Assembly: GCF_000164675.2 (NCBI RefSeq)
Contig: NC_015678.1
Location: 1,612,001-1,676,000 of the forward strand
Source: Streptococcus parasanguinis ATCC 15912
Lineage (GTDB): Bacteria; Bacillota; Bacilli; Lactobacillales; Streptococcaceae
Direction: 5' to 3'
DNA: 64,000 nt
In this document: positions 53,077 through 63,738 of the stretch, one piece after another
Layout of the letters: every line of letters starts with the position of its first letter
Numbering within the stretch: the first letter of the stretch is position 1
Position numbers and translations under genes: made by a program
Notes under the pieces: generated by a model
What the model was told of the DNA's origin: nothing
The model's input: the letters and a program-made list of their open reading frames with translations, nothing else
The model's database searches: none

Positions 53077-55027
53077 TCAGATGCAAAAACTGTCCCTCAT
53101 CTTGCCCAAAGATGACTTGGACAGTCTCCTACTAGCGCTACAGTCTGAGGCAAAAATCCAGATTTATGACCTCAGTGAACAGGAAGAATGGCAGGCTGCC
53201 TTTGAGGCAAATACCTTGTCTCAACCCTTGACAGAGGACAATCGTCAAGCCTTGGTAGAGCTGCAAAAACGTCAAGAACAAGTTGAAAAAATGATTCAGA
53301 CTCTAGAGCCCTACATGCCTGAGAAGAAGGCTCTGCAAGCTCTGAAGGAAGAACCCTTAAGCTTGTCTTTTGATGACTTGCAGGCTCACGGGATGATTCG
53401 AGACGAGGATCTCCTATTGACCAAGTTGAAACGTCAATTGCGCGTGTTAGACAAGGCTCGTCAGAAGATTGCGGATGCAAAGGGAGAGATAGAGCGCTTA
53501 GAAAAATGGCGACCGTTAGAGGTGACACCAGCTGCCCTCGCTACTTTTCACTATGTGCATGGCTTGATCGGGACGATTCCGAATAGTGATACAGACGCTG
53601 TTCGTTCTTCCTTAAAAGCTCATCCAGAGCTGGAGTTAGAAGAAGTCTTTACGTCTGAGACTGAACACGGCTATGTCATCTTGTATCGTTCGGGAGACCG
53701 TGTAGCTGTTCAGGAACTTCTGGAAGAACATGGGTTCAAAGAATTGGACTATGAAGAAGAGCAGGTCCCGGCCGCCTACTTGGATCGCCTAGAAGGGGAA
53801 ATCAAAGAGCAGGAAGCTGTAGTTGCAGCCACCCTAGCCGAGTTGCAAAACTCCCAGAAGGAGTTGGACCAGCTCAAGTACCAGATGGATTACTTGTTGA
53901 GCTTGGGAGCTCGTGAGGAAGCCAAGGCGCTTCTTGCCAGCACGCAAAGTTTGGTAGCCTTAGAGGGTTGGATTGAAACATCCCAAGTGGCCTCATTACG
54001 AGACTTCTTGCAAGAAGGCTTTGGATCTCGGGTCCTACTAGAGACACGAGATGTGACGGAAAAAGATTGGGATGACGTTCCGATCCAGTTGCGAAATAAT
54101 GCCTTGGTAGAGCCTTTTGAATTAGTCACAGAGATGTACGCCCTACCTAAGTATTACGAGCAAGATCCGACACCGATCGTTTCTCTCTTCTACTTTGTTT
54201 TCTTTGGCATGATGGTCGCAGATATCGGTTATGGACTGTTACTAACGGTAGCGACAGGCTTTGCCCTTAAAGCCTTCAAGCTCAAGCCTGGTACAGCGAA
54301 GAACCTTCGTTTCTTCAGTCTCCTCGGGATTTCAGTTGCCCTTTGGGGTGTGGTCTATGGCTCTTTCTTTGGATTTGAGATGCCTTTTGCCCTGATCAGT
54401 ACGACCAGTAACGCCATGACCATCCTGATCCTTTCAGTGGTCTTTGGTTTTGTCACTGTCTTAGTGGGACTGTTCCTAGGGGGGATGAAAAATATTCGCC
54501 TCAAAGACTACACGGAAGCCTATAATGCTGGCTTTGCTTGGGTCTTGATCCTACTTGGTTTAATGCTTCTAGCAGTAGGCAATATCTTGCCAGGAATGAG
54601 CCTTCTAGTTCCGATCGGCAAGTGGCTGGCTATTTTGAATGCCATTGGGATCTTGATTGTTTCCATTGTCAGTGCCAAGAAGCTATCTGGTCTAGCCTCT
54701 GGTCTCTTTAACCTCTACAATGTTAGTGGGTATGTTGGAGACTTGGTCAGCTTCACCCGTTTGATGGCCTTGGGCTTGTCTGGAGCTAGTATCGGTTCGG
54801 CCTTTAACCTCATTGTCAATCTCTTCCCACCGCTTGGACGGTTTACGGTAGGGCTTCTGCTCTTTATCGTCCTACATGCCATTAATATGTTCCTGTCCTT
54901 CTTGTCAGGATATGTGCATGGAGCCCGTTTGATCTTTGTGGAGTTCTTCGGTAAGTTCTACGAAGGAGGAGGCAAGCCATTTCGTCCTCTCAAACCTTCT
55001 GAACGCTATATTAAAACAAAAAAATAA
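53066..55027 (+). CDS. ntpI: V-type ATPase membrane subunit a (NtpI)
   Basis: 653 residues. The cytosolic N-terminal half is rich in coiled coil (ALVELQKRQEQVEKMIQTLE). The C-terminal half has seven or eight membrane spans from about residue 365. The essential Arg is in SFTRLMALGLSGASIGSAFN; late IVLHAINMFLSFLSGYVHGARLIFVEFFGKFYEGGG is the family's end. It forms the ion half-channels against the NtpK ring and anchors the stalk. Confidence 0.94.
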   Translation: MAVSQMQKLSLILPKDDLDSLLLALQSEAKIQIYDLSEQEEWQAAFEANTLSQPLTEDNRQALVELQKRQEQVEKMIQTLEPYMPEKKALQALKEEPLSLSFDDLQAHGMIRDEDLLLTKLKRQLRVLDKARQKIADAKGEIERLEKWRPLEVTPAALATFHYVHGLIGTIPNSDTDAVRSSLKAHPELELEEVFTSETEHGYVILYRSGDRVAVQELLEEHGFKELDYEEEQVPAAYLDRLEGEIKEQEAVVAATLAELQNSQKELDQLKYQMDYLLSLGAREEAKALLASTQSLVALEGWIETSQVASLRDFLQEGFGSRVLLETRDVTEKDWDDVPIQLRNNALVEPFELVTEMYALPKYYEQDPTPIVSLFYFVFFGMMVADIGYGLLLTVATGFALKAFKLKPGTAKNLRFFSLLGISVALWGVVYGSFFGFEMPFALISTTSNAMTILILSVVFGFVTVLVGLFLGGMKNIRLKDYTEAYNAGFAWVLILLGLMLLAVGNILPGMSLLVPIGKWLAILNAIGILIVSIVSAKKLSGLASGLFNLYNVSGYVGDLVSFTRLMALGLSGASIGSAFNLIVNLFPPLGRFTVGLLLFIVLHAINMFLSFLSGYVHGARLIFVEFFGKFYEGGGKPFRPLKPSERYIKTKK

Positions 55028-55537
<510 letters not shown>

Positions 55538-55554
55538 GACCTAGCTTTGATGGA

Positions 55555-55572
55555 TTCGCCTCGCGAGGCGAA
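55555..55572 (+). other. Perfect palindrome after ntpK
   Basis: TTCGCCTCGCGAGGCGAA forms a very stable short hairpin followed by AAAAAC, not T's. It is likely an mRNA 3' protector that raises ntpK dosage relative to later subunits. Confidence 0.55.
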
Positions 55573-55607
55573 AAACACAAGACGCATGCAATAGGAGAAA
55601 AAACGAT

Positions 55608-56198
55608 ATGGATGAACAAACCCAATTAAAGGATTCAATCTTGGCCCAAGCCCACGAAAAAGGGCGTAAACTCTTAGAAGAGGCCAAGGAAACCATCCTA
55701 AAAGAAGAGACTGCGCAAGAAGAGCGTTTGATTCAAGATAAACTCAATCAACGCTCCGAGCAGCTCAAGCGGATTCAACGTCAATTGCAACGTGAAACCC
55801 AACAAATCGAAAATAAAAAACGCCAATCAACCCTTGTCACCAAGCAACGAGTCTTAAAGGATCTCTTTGCAGATGCTTATGAAGCGATGGTGGCTTGGCC
55901 CCTTGAAAAGGAAATGCAGTTTGTAGATGCGGTCTTAGAGCGCTATCAGGGACAAGTTGTGACCCTGACCTTCGGGGCGGTGAGCGCTGCTAAATTTGAT
56001 TCAGCAGCTCTCGAGAGATTGAAGCAGACGCATCAGAATGTGACAGTTGCAGATGCAACAATCCCAGCTCAAGCAGGCTTTGTCCTGTCGGTTGGGAAGA
56101 TTGATGACAACTATCTCTACCGTGATTTGGTGGATTCCATTTGGGAGCAAGAAAGCTACCAGATGGCAGCCAGCATTTTCACAGATGAAGAGAACTAG
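55608..56198 (+). CDS. ntpE: V-type ATPase stalk subunit E (NtpE)
   Basis: 196 residues. A long N-terminal helix (LKDSILAQAHEKGRKLLEEA, QERLIQDKLNQRSEQLKRIQ) is followed by a small globular end (GFVLSVGKIDDNYLYRDLVDSIWEQE). That is the E subunit plan; it pairs with the stalk partner encoded at the start of the operon. AGGAG precedes the ATG. Confidence 0.9.
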   Translation: MDEQTQLKDSILAQAHEKGRKLLEEAKETILKEETAQEERLIQDKLNQRSEQLKRIQRQLQRETQQIENKKRQSTLVTKQRVLKDLFADAYEAMVAWPLEKEMQFVDAVLERYQGQVVTLTFGAVSAAKFDSAALERLKQTHQNVTVADATIPAQAGFVLSVGKIDDNYLYRDLVDSIWEQESYQMAASIFTDEEN

Positions 56199-56207
56199 GA
56201 GGTTGCA

Positions 56208-57227
56208 ATGAGCGAACGGACCTATTCTCAAGTCAATACAGGAATCAGCGTACGTGAGGCTAGTTTTGTCAGTCCCAGTCAGTTCGAGCAGTTGCTTGCA
56301 AGTCCCTCCAGCGAGAGTCGAGAAGTCTTGCTACAAGGTACACCTTATGCTTTAGATAGCAAGGAGATCAAGGATTTAGCAGCCCTTGAAGCCCGCCTGA
56401 TGGCAGCCTTGTTGGCAGAATACCAATGGGCTTTCGAAGTGGCCCCTGAGTCAGACTTGGTTAGCCTTTTTACCTTGAAATACACCTATCATAATCTCAA
56501 GGTTTATCTAAAACACAAGGCGACAGAGCGCAAGTTAGGGCACTTATTGATCCCTATCGGCCCTTATTCTCTCGATGTGCTCGAGCATTTGGTGGCGACC
56601 TTTTCTGCGGAGCATTGTCCGGCCTTTATGGCGGAAGAAGTGGCTGCAACCTGGCAAGAATTCCAAGACTATCAGGACTTGCGGGTTCTCGAAATCGGGA
56701 TGGATTTAGCTTATTTTAAACACCTGAGATACTTAGGGGACAGTCTAGATCATCCAATTCTGAAGCAGTTGGTGGACGTGACCATTGACTTTTACAATGC
56801 GATTACGGTCAAGCGGGCCTTGGATCAGCAAAAACCGCATAGCTTTATGCACCAATTACTTTCAGATGAAGGGAGCCTCAGTGCCCATCAGGTGATCGAC
56901 CTGCTAGAATCCGGTCAGTGGTTGACCTGGTTTTATCAAGTTAATCCACTGGCCTACGATCTCGCCTTAGAGACTTATGAAGAAAAGATGCGCACCGGTC
57001 AACTAAAGACCGTAGAGTTGGAGTATTTAGAAAGTTTGGTGAAATTCAGTCTTCTAGACGCTGGCCGTTTTGAAGTCGATGGACCACTCCCTCTTGTTCG
57101 TTATCTTTACGGAAAAGAGTTAGAGGTGACCAACCTTCGTTTGGTCCTCTCTGGTTTGGATAATGGTTTTCCGCTAGCAGAAATCAAAGAAAGGATGAGA
57201 CCGATTTATGGACAAACAGACCTATAA
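56208..57227 (+). CDS. ntpC: V-type ATPase subunit C/d (NtpC)
   Basis: 339 residues, all-helical funnel protein that joins the central shaft to the NtpK ring. Visible are TYSQVNTGISVREASFVSPSQFEQLL, YTYHNLKVYLKHKATERK and FEVDGPLPLVRYLYGKELEVTNLRLVLSG, the last being the family's conserved C-terminal stretch. It overlaps ntpG by 20 bases. Confidence 0.92.
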   Translation: MSERTYSQVNTGISVREASFVSPSQFEQLLASPSSESREVLLQGTPYALDSKEIKDLAALEARLMAALLAEYQWAFEVAPESDLVSLFTLKYTYHNLKVYLKHKATERKLGHLLIPIGPYSLDVLEHLVATFSAEHCPAFMAEEVAATWQEFQDYQDLRVLEIGMDLAYFKHLRYLGDSLDHPILKQLVDVTIDFYNAITVKRALDQQKPHSFMHQLLSDEGSLSAHQVIDLLESGQWLTWFYQVNPLAYDLALETYEEKMRTGQLKTVELEYLESLVKFSLLDAGRFEVDGPLPLVRYLYGKELEVTNLRLVLSGLDNGFPLAEIKERMRPIYGQTDL

Positions 57228-57528
57228 GATCGCCGTTGTGGGCAATCGGGACGCCATCCTTCCTTTTCGCCTGATTGGCTTTCAAACCTATCCGGTCACA
57301 GAGCCACAAGAAGCGATCAATACCTTGCGAAAACTCAGTCGGGAAAACTTCGGGATTATCTACCTGACAGAGGATATTGCTCAGGCCATTCCAGATACAG
57401 TAGCTTTTTACGACCAGCAGCTGACACCGGCTCTGATCCTTATCCCGACCCATAGAGGGACTACAGGACTGGGCCAACAGCGGATTCGTGATAATGTCGA
57501 AAAAGCAGTAGGACAGGATATTTTATGA
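57208..57528 (+). CDS. ntpG: V-type ATPase central shaft subunit F (NtpG)
   Basis: 106 residues: KIAVVGNRDAILPFRLIGFQTYPV, then NFGIIYLTEDIAQAI and LILIPTHRGTTGLGQQRIRDNVEKAVGQDIL, the F subunit pattern. It sits on the D subunit in the shaft. It overlaps ntpC and, by four bases, the acetyltransferase gene that follows. Confidence 0.92.
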   Translation: MDKQTYKIAVVGNRDAILPFRLIGFQTYPVTEPQEAINTLRKLSRENFGIIYLTEDIAQAIPDTVAFYDQQLTPALILIPTHRGTTGLGQQRIRDNVEKAVGQDIL

Positions 57529-58229
57529 GAACAAATGAATTTGGTCAAGCGATTGGCGATGCACTGCCGGATTTTACACCGGGGCTTCTGCCAGCTATTG
57601 AGCGGATCGAAGGTCGCTATACCGTGATCGAGCGCCTCTCAAAAGAAAAACATGGAGCAGATCTTTATCAGGTCTACGGGCCGGACTCTCCAGCGGCTAT
57701 GTGGACCTTTCTGTTCAAAGGCCCTGCCCGCAATGAGGAGGAGTGGGACCGCTTATTAGATGATCTTATGACAGCCCAAGGTCGCTTTTACTATGCGATT
57801 GTAGACAAAGATTCAGGCAAGGCTTTGGGAACTTTCTCTCTCATGCGGATCGATCAAGCTAATCGGGTGATCGAAGTCGGAGCAGTGACCTACTCACCAG
57901 CGCTCCAAAAGACACGCATGGCTACGGAAGCCCAGTATCTGTTAGCGCGCTACGTGTTTGAAGATTTAGGCTACCGCCGCTATGAGTGGAAATGCGATGC
58001 CTTAAACCAAGCATCTCGCAAAGCAGCTGAGCGCTTAGGGTTCACCTATGAAGGCTGTTTCCGTCAGGCTGTTGTTTATAAAGGTCGGACCCGTGATACA
58101 GACTGGTTGTCCATCATTGACCAAGAATGGCCAGAAATCAAACAGCGCTTCGAAGCCTGGTTGGATCCAAGCAATTTCGACGCCAATGGCCAACAAAAGC
58201 AATCTCTAAGAGAGATAGCACAAAAGTAA
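57525..58229 (+). CDS. GNAT acetyltransferase of RimJ/RimL type inside the V-ATPase operon
   Basis: 234 residues. The fold is GNAT: FYYAIVDKDSGKALGTFSLM, VIEVGAVTYSPALQKTRMATEAQYLLARYVFEDLGYRRYEWKCD and NQASRKAAERLGFTYEGCFR, with the acetyl-CoA-binding QKTRMATEA. It belongs to the branch that acetylates protein N-termini or small amines. It is not part of the known ntp set in E. hirae or, as far as I recall, in pneumococcus. Yet it overlaps ntpG by four bases and lies 33 bases before ntpA, so it is made with the ATPase. An acetylated V-ATPase subunit is one possible target. Confidence 0.85.
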   Translation: MRTNEFGQAIGDALPDFTPGLLPAIERIEGRYTVIERLSKEKHGADLYQVYGPDSPAAMWTFLFKGPARNEEEWDRLLDDLMTAQGRFYYAIVDKDSGKALGTFSLMRIDQANRVIEVGAVTYSPALQKTRMATEAQYLLARYVFEDLGYRRYEWKCDALNQASRKAAERLGFTYEGCFRQAVVYKGRTRDTDWLSIIDQEWPEIKQRFEAWLDPSNFDANGQQKQSLREIAQK

Positions 58230-58262
58230 AACAAAGAAACAAAGGATTCCCAGGAGGAATAC

Positions 58263-60053
58263 ATGACTCAAGGAAAAATTATCAAAGTTTCCGGTCCCTT
58301 GGTGGTTGCATCAGGGATGCAGGAGGCCAATATCCAAGACATTTGCCGGGTCGGCGATCTTGGTTTGATTGGCGAAATTATTGAGATGCGGCGGGACGAA
58401 GCCTCTATCCAAGTATATGAAGAAACGTCTGGAGTTGGTCCAGGAGAACCAGTTGTAACAACCGGAGCTCCCCTTTCTGTTGAATTGGGACCAGGCTTGA
58501 TCTCTCAGATGTTTGACGGGATCCAACGCCCCTTGGAACGCTTCCAAGAAGTTACTGCCAGTGACTTTTTGGTTCGTGGGGTGCAAGTTCCAAATCTAGA
58601 TCGTGACACCAAATGGGCCTTTGAACCAAGCGTGACAGAAGGAACAGAGGTGGTTGCAGGAGACATCGTCGGTACCGTTCAAGAGACCAATATGGTGGAG
58701 CACCGCATCATGGTGCCCTTTGGTGTGAGTGGACGTGTGACCAAGATCGCAGCAGGTTCTTACACAGTAGAAGAGCCGGTTTATGAGATCGAGCGGGCAG
58801 ATGGTAGCCTCTTTACTGGTACTTTGATGCAAAAATGGCCGGTTCGTCGAGGCCGTCCCTTTGCACAAAAACTCATTCCAGTAGAGCCTTTGGTCACGGG
58901 TCAACGGGTCATCGATACCTTCTTCCCTGTGACTAAGGGTGGAGCTGCAGCTGTTCCTGGTCCTTTCGGAGCTGGAAAGACAGTTGTGCAACACCAGGTA
59001 GCCAAGTTTGCCAATGTAGACATCGTAATTTACGTTGGTTGTGGGGAACGTGGAAATGAAATGACGGACGTTCTGAATGAATTTCCAGAATTGATCGATC
59101 CAACGACTGGTCAATCCATCATGCAACGGACCGTTCTGATCGCCAACACTTCGAACATGCCAGTAGCGGCGCGTGAAGCTTCCATCTACACAGGGATTAC
59201 CATCGCCGAATACTTCCGTGATATGGGCTATTCCGTTGCCATCATGGCGGACTCTACTTCTCGTTGGGCAGAAGCTCTCCGTGAAATGTCTGGTCGTCTA
59301 GAAGAAATGCCAGGGGATGAAGGCTACCCAGCCTATCTTGGTAGCCGGATCGCCGAATACTACGAGCGTGCAGGTCGGGTCAAGACACTTGGAACCACTG
59401 CGCGTGAAGGTTCGATTACCGCCATCGGTGCCGTTTCCCCTCCAGGTGGAGACATTTCAGAGCCGGTGACCCAAAATACCTTGCGGATTGTCAAGGTCTT
59501 CTGGGGACTAGATGCTCAATTGGCTCAACGTCGTCACTTCCCAGCCATCAACTGGTTGAGTTCTTATTCGCTTTACCAAGATGAAGTCGGTCGCTATATC
59601 GATCTACATGAACAAATCAGCTGGTCTGAAAAAGTGACCCGCGCTATGAATTTGCTTCAAAAGGAAAGTGAATTGCAAGAAATCGTCCGCTTGGTTGGTC
59701 TAGATTCCTTATCTGAAAAAGACCGCTTGACCATGAATGCGGCCAAGATGATCCGTGAAGACTACCTGCAACAAAATGCCTTTGATGAGGTCGATACCTA
59801 TACCTCTTTCAGCAAGCAGGTGGCCTTGTTGACCAACATTTTGACCTTTGACCAAGAAAGTCAAAAAGCACTAGAATTGGGAGCTTACTTCACAGAAATC
59901 ATGGAAGGAACCGTAGCTCTTCGAGACCGCATTGCCCGGAGCAAATTCATCCATGAGGACCAGTTGGCAACCATTCAAGCCTTGAAAGAAGAAATCGTAG
60001 AAACCCTACACCAAATCGTCGCAAAAGGAGGAGTAGACAATGAGCGTGATTAA
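58263..60053 (+). CDS. ntpA: V-type ATPase catalytic subunit A (NtpA)
   Basis: 596 residues. The P-loop GPFGAGKTV lies near residue 237, in [43 protein letters not shown] is the Walker B/Arg region. The extra non-homologous insert found only in A subunits is seen between about 115 and 185 ([16 protein letters not shown]...[16 protein letters not shown]). It hydrolyses (or makes) ATP in the cytosolic head. CAGGAGG lies before the ATG; the end overlaps ntpB by 14 bases. Confidence 0.97.
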   Translation: MTQGKIIKVSGPLVVASGMQEANIQDICRVGDLGLIGEIIEMRRDEASIQVYEETSGVGPGEPVVTTGAPLSVELGPGLISQMFDGIQRPLERFQEVTASDFLVRGVQVPNLDRDTKWAFEPSVTEGTEVVAGDIVGTVQETNMVEHRIMVPFGVSGRVTKIAAGSYTVEEPVYEIERADGSLFTGTLMQKWPVRRGRPFAQKLIPVEPLVTGQRVIDTFFPVTKGGAAAVPGPFGAGKTVVQHQVAKFANVDIVIYVGCGERGNEMTDVLNEFPELIDPTTGQSIMQRTVLIANTSNMPVAAREASIYTGITIAEYFRDMGYSVAIMADSTSRWAEALREMSGRLEEMPGDEGYPAYLGSRIAEYYERAGRVKTLGTTAREGSITAIGAVSPPGGDISEPVTQNTLRIVKVFWGLDAQLAQRRHFPAINWLSSYSLYQDEVGRYIDLHEQISWSEKVTRAMNLLQKESELQEIVRLVGLDSLSEKDRLTMNAAKMIREDYLQQNAFDEVDTYTSFSKQVALLTNILTFDQESQKALELGAYFTEIMEGTVALRDRIARSKFIHEDQLATIQALKEEIVETLHQIVAKGGVDNERD

Positions 60054-61425
60054 AGAATACCGTACTGTCAGCGAAGTTGTTGGCCCCTTGATGATTGTCG
60101 ATCAGGTCGAAGGGGTTCACTACAATGAACTGGTAGAAATCAAGCTCCATGATGGAACGACCCGTCAGGGACAAGTCCTCGAAGTCCAAGAAGACAAGGC
60201 CATGGTCCAGCTCTTTGAAGGATCTAGCGGGATCAACTTGGAGAAAGCCAAAGTCCGCTTTACCGGACGTCCCCTAGAACTTCCTGTGTCTGAAGACATG
60301 GTCGGACGCATCTTTAACGGGATGGGCAAACCGATCGATGGCGGTCCAGAGATTATCCCAGAGAAGTACTTGGACATTGATGGACAAGCCATCAACCCTG
60401 TTTCGCGGGACTATCCGGATGAATTTATCCAGACAGGGATCTCAGCCATTGACCATTTGAATACCCTAGTTCGGGGCCAAAAACTCCCAGTATTCTCAGG
60501 TTCTGGTCTTCCTCACAAGGAATTGGCGGCTCAGATTGCTCGTCAAGCGACGGTTCTTAATTCGGAAGAAAACTTCGCCGTGGTCTTTGCGGCCATGGGA
60601 ATTACCTTTGAAGAAGCCGAGTTCTTTATGAACGACCTTCGGGAGACAGGAGCCATTGACCGCTCTGTCCTCTTTATCAACCTAGCCAACGACCCAGCTA
60701 TTGAGCGGATTGCCACTCCTCGGATCGCCTTGACAGCTGCCGAGTATTTGGCCTATGAAAAAGACATGCACGTCTTGGTTATTATGACCGACATGACCAA
60801 CTACTGTGAGGCCCTTCGAGAAGTATCTGCTGCCCGCCGGGAAGTTCCAGGACGTCGGGGCTATCCAGGTTACCTTTATACCAACCTCTCAACCCTCTAC
60901 GAACGTGCAGGACGCTTGGTTGGAAAGAAAGGATCTGTGACCCAAATTCCGATTCTCTCTATGCCGGAAGATGACATCACCCACCCCATCCCTGACTTGA
61001 CAGGCTACATCACCGAAGGTCAGATTATTCTGTCCCGCGATCTCTACAATAGTGGTTACCGCCCACCGATCAATGTTCTTCCATCCCTTTCTCGTTTGAA
61101 GGACAAGGGTTCTGGTGAAGGCAAAACTCGGGAAGACCATGCGGCGACCATGAACCAACTCTTTGCGGCCTATGCCCAAGGAAAACAAGCCAAAGAACTG
61201 GCTGTAGTGCTTGGGGAGTCTGCCTTGTCAGATACCGACAAGCTTTATGTTAAATTTACGGACCGCTTTGAGCAAGAATACATCAATCAAGGTTTCACCA
61301 CCAATCGGACGATTGAGGAAAGTTTGGATCTCGGTTGGGAACTCTTATCCATCCTTCCACGAACAGAGCTTAAACGGATCAAGGATGAGATGATTGACAA
61401 GTATCTGCCAAACAAAGAGGATTAG
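60040..61425 (+). CDS. ntpB: V-type ATPase regulatory subunit B (NtpB)
   Basis: 461 residues, homologous to NtpA but without a P-loop ([17 protein letters not shown] in its place), as is right for B subunits. The signature [18 protein letters not shown], with PLSR-like PSLSRL, and [31 protein letters not shown] are present. It alternates with NtpA in the hexamer. Confidence 0.97.
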   Translation: MSVIKEYRTVSEVVGPLMIVDQVEGVHYNELVEIKLHDGTTRQGQVLEVQEDKAMVQLFEGSSGINLEKAKVRFTGRPLELPVSEDMVGRIFNGMGKPIDGGPEIIPEKYLDIDGQAINPVSRDYPDEFIQTGISAIDHLNTLVRGQKLPVFSGSGLPHKELAAQIARQATVLNSEENFAVVFAAMGITFEEAEFFMNDLRETGAIDRSVLFINLANDPAIERIATPRIALTAAEYLAYEKDMHVLVIMTDMTNYCEALREVSAARREVPGRRGYPGYLYTNLSTLYERAGRLVGKKGSVTQIPILSMPEDDITHPIPDLTGYITEGQIILSRDLYNSGYRPPINVLPSLSRLKDKGSGEGKTREDHAATMNQLFAAYAQGKQAKELAVVLGESALSDTDKLYVKFTDRFEQEYINQGFTTNRTIEESLDLGWELLSILPRTELKRIKDEMIDKYLPNKED

Positions 61426-61428
61426 CCT

Positions 61429-62052
61429 ATGGCACGATTAAATGTAAAACCAACTCGGATGGAGCTTAATATTCTCAAAGAGCGCCTCAAGACAGCAACC
61501 CGGGGGCATAAGTTGCTCAAGGATAAGCGGGATGAACTCATGCGCCGTTTTATTGAAGCTGTGCGTGAGAATAATCGTCTGCGCCAAAAGGTAGAGGCAG
61601 CGCTGGTGGGCAATATGCAAGATTTCGTGATGGCCAAGTCCTTAGAGAGCGACCTCATGGTGGAAGAAATCTTTGCCGTTCCTACGCGAGAAGTGATGCT
61701 TCATATTGAGGAAGAAAATGTCATGAGTGTGCGCGTGCCCAAGCTCCATGCTCGTATCGATAATCCATACGGAGATGATGAAGGGGACGTGGTTTATAGC
61801 TACTTAGCCTCCAACAGTCAAATGGATAGCACGATCCAAGAAATGGGGGATCTACTCCCAGATTTGCTCAAGTTAGCGGAAATCGAAAAAAGCTGCCAAC
61901 TCATGGCAGATGAAATCGAGAAAACCCGCCGTCGAGTGAACGGACTCGAGTATGCGACCATCCCAGACCTCAAAGAGACTATCTATTATATCGAAATGAA
62001 ACTCGAAGAAGCCGAGCGCGCCAACCTCGTCAGAATCATGAAGGTAAAATAA
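61429..62052 (+). CDS. ntpD: V-type ATPase central shaft subunit D (NtpD)
   Basis: 207 residues: [38 protein letters not shown], the family's first helix, and a C-terminal helix [40 protein letters not shown]. It is the rotating axle inside the A/B head. It is the last ntp gene; no ntpJ-like potassium transporter gene follows, unlike E. hirae. Confidence 0.95.
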   Translation: MARLNVKPTRMELNILKERLKTATRGHKLLKDKRDELMRRFIEAVRENNRLRQKVEAALVGNMQDFVMAKSLESDLMVEEIFAVPTREVMLHIEEENVMSVRVPKLHARIDNPYGDDEGDVVYSYLASNSQMDSTIQEMGDLLPDLLKLAEIEKSCQLMADEIEKTRRRVNGLEYATIPDLKETIYYIEMKLEEAERANLVRIMKVK

Positions 62053-62280
62053 GATACAAAGCCGTTAAGCAACTCAAAGGAAAATAGGGAGCAGGACAGA
62101 AGCACTGTTGTATAGAATGCTTCGTTGTCCTGCCCCCACAAGGCTGATTAGGATTTTTCCGAGCTCTTAAAGCGAGAGAAAAATCCAATCAGCTACTGTG
62201 CCTTTGAAGTTAGTACTATTACAGTTTGCGTTTTTCACCCAGCTTTTCAGCCCGGCCTCAATTACTTAAAAAATACAAGA
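62053..62280 (+). repeat. Intergenic repeat copy R3
   Basis: Hairpin 1 (62087-62137) is GGGAGCAGGACA with TGTCCTGCCCCC; hairpin 2 (62143-62193) is GCTGATT-GGATTTTTC with GAAAAATCC-AATCAGC. Same layout as copy R2 at 33.2 kb, with compensating changes in the stems (GAGACA/TGTCTC there, CAGGACA/TGTCCTG here), so pairing rather than sequence is kept. No gene is present. Confidence 0.6.
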
Positions 62281-62319
62281 ACCTCATCGAGGAACGGCTC
62301 CTGGATGAGGCTTTTTTTC
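62281..62319 (+). terminator. Rho-independent terminator of the V-ATPase operon
   Basis: CCTCATC pairs with GATGAGG, with an inner GAGGA/TCCT, followed by seven T. It lies 230 bases after ntpD, beyond the repeat. From here to 62527 I see only AT-rich upstream DNA of the next gene, with a possible -10 near 62455-62461. Confidence 0.8.
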
Positions 62320-62527
62320 ACCCTCTCACTCTTCTTCCACTACCCTATTTTTATGTTACTAGTTTGTAACAATGTGACAAGAAAGACGAAATATTACAAG
62401 AAAAATACAGTTTTGTTAAATAGACAAAAAGACCTTTTATTATTTTTAAATTGTGATAAGATAGAGTAGTAGTTCATTTGTTCAAGAAAATATTGAGCAA
62501 AAAAACAATGAAAAAAGAGGATAAAAG

Positions 62528-63652
62528 ATGAAATTAAAAGTTAATACGAAAGCCTTGATCGCTTCAACAGTAGCTCTTGCAGTGATTCCATTTACAAAAG
62601 CCACTGCAGAAACACTTGAAGATTGGGTAGCTCGCTCAGTAGATGAAATCAAACATGATATCCAACAAAGCGGTGAAAACCAACAAACTTATACCATCAA
62701 ATATGGTGATACATTGAGTTCGATCGCAGAAGCGCTTGGAATCGATGTACATGTGTTGGCAAACTTGAACAACATCAGCAACATGGATTTGATCTACCCA
62801 GGTACTGTTTTGAAAACAACAGTAAATGATCAAAAAGAAGTAACTTCAGTTGAAATCCAAACTCCTCAAGCAGGTTCGACAGATGCAACCGTTGCAAGTG
62901 CTGACTTGACAACAAACCAAGTGACAGTTGATGACCAAACAGTCGCTGTTAACGATTTGTCTAAACCAGTAAACGAAGATAACAAAGCTGTTCCAGTTGC
63001 TCCAGCAGCGGGCACTCAAGAAGCTCCAGTAGTTGAAGTACCAGCAACAGAAACGCCAGCACAACCAGCTGTTCCAGAAACACCAAGCTACGGTGCTCCA
63101 GCTACCAATGTTGAAATTCAAAATCAAGATGTAGCGCCAGCTGCTCCTCAATCTGCTCCTGCAACAGAAGCACCTGCTGAAACACCAGCTTCTGCTCCTG
63201 AAGCTCCAGCAGAGGAAGCTCCAGCACAACCAGTAGCAGAAACGACTGCTACACCTGAAGTGCAACCAGTAGCATCAACTCCAACAAGCGGAAATACGAT
63301 TCCAACTGATCCAAATCTTAAACCGCAAGCGGAAGCTTTCCGTCAAGAAATCGCGGCGAAATTTGGTATCACAAACATCGGTGGTTACCGTAAAGGGGAT
63401 CCAGAAGACCATGGTCAAGGACTTGCAGTAGACGTAATGGTTCCAACAAGTTCTGAACTTGGAGATCAAGTTGCTCAATATGCAATTGACAACATGGACC
63501 GTGCAGGTATCTCATACATCATCTGGAAACAACAATTCTACATGCCAGTCAACAACATTTACGGACCAGCTAATACATGGAACCAAATGCCAGACCGTGG
63601 TGGAGATACAGCAAACCACTACGATCACGTACATATCTCATTTAACGGATAA
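62528..63652 (+). CDS. Secreted LysM protein with C-terminal enzymatic-type domain
   Basis: 374 residues. The signal peptide is MKLKVNTKALIASTVALAVI, cleaved near KATA-ET. A LysM domain at about 55-100 (TYTIKYGDTLSSIAEALGID, NLNNISNMDLIYPGTVLK) binds peptidoglycan. A long Pro/Ala/Glu/Thr linker runs from about 110 to 258. The C-terminal 110 residues (PQAEAFRQEIAAKFGITNIGGYRKGDPEDHGQGLAVDVMV ... NHYDHVHISFNG) look like the small D,D-peptidase-like or VldE-like domain of streptococcal LysM proteins, with DHGQGLAVDVM and DHVHISF giving a possible His/Asp metal site. It is a wall-associated protein, likely part of wall remodelling. Catalysis is not proven. Confidence 0.85.
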   Translation: MKLKVNTKALIASTVALAVIPFTKATAETLEDWVARSVDEIKHDIQQSGENQQTYTIKYGDTLSSIAEALGIDVHVLANLNNISNMDLIYPGTVLKTTVNDQKEVTSVEIQTPQAGSTDATVASADLTTNQVTVDDQTVAVNDLSKPVNEDNKAVPVAPAAGTQEAPVVEVPATETPAQPAVPETPSYGAPATNVEIQNQDVAPAAPQSAPATEAPAETPASAPEAPAEEAPAQPVAETTATPEVQPVASTPTSGNTIPTDPNLKPQAEAFRQEIAAKFGITNIGGYRKGDPEDHGQGLAVDVMVPTSSELGDQVAQYAIDNMDRAGISYIIWKQQFYMPVNNIYGPANTWNQMPDRGGDTANHYDHVHISFNG

Positions 63653-63661
63653 TAAAACTTC

Positions 63662-63691
63662 GAACTAGGACAAGTGCCTAGTTCTTTTTTT
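63662..63691 (+). terminator. Rho-independent terminator after the LysM gene
   Basis: GAACTAGG pairs with CCTAGTTC and is followed by seven T. Confidence 0.85.
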
Positions 63692-63698
63692 GTATGCA

Positions 63699-63729
63699 CA
63701 AAAAAGGCCGGAAGACGAATCTTCCAGCC
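63699..63729 (-). terminator. Terminator of the MFS gene (minus strand)
   Basis: On the minus strand GGCTGGAAGA and TCTTCCGGCC pair (one mismatch) around TTCG, followed by seven T. Confidence 0.75.
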
Positions 63730-63738
63730 AGACGATGG

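Noticed and set aside
62360..62440. TGTAACAATGTGAC upstream of the LysM gene as a WalR box
   Set aside because: The two half-sites start 8 bases apart, not the 11 required, so the match is not convincing, although WalR control of such genes is known.
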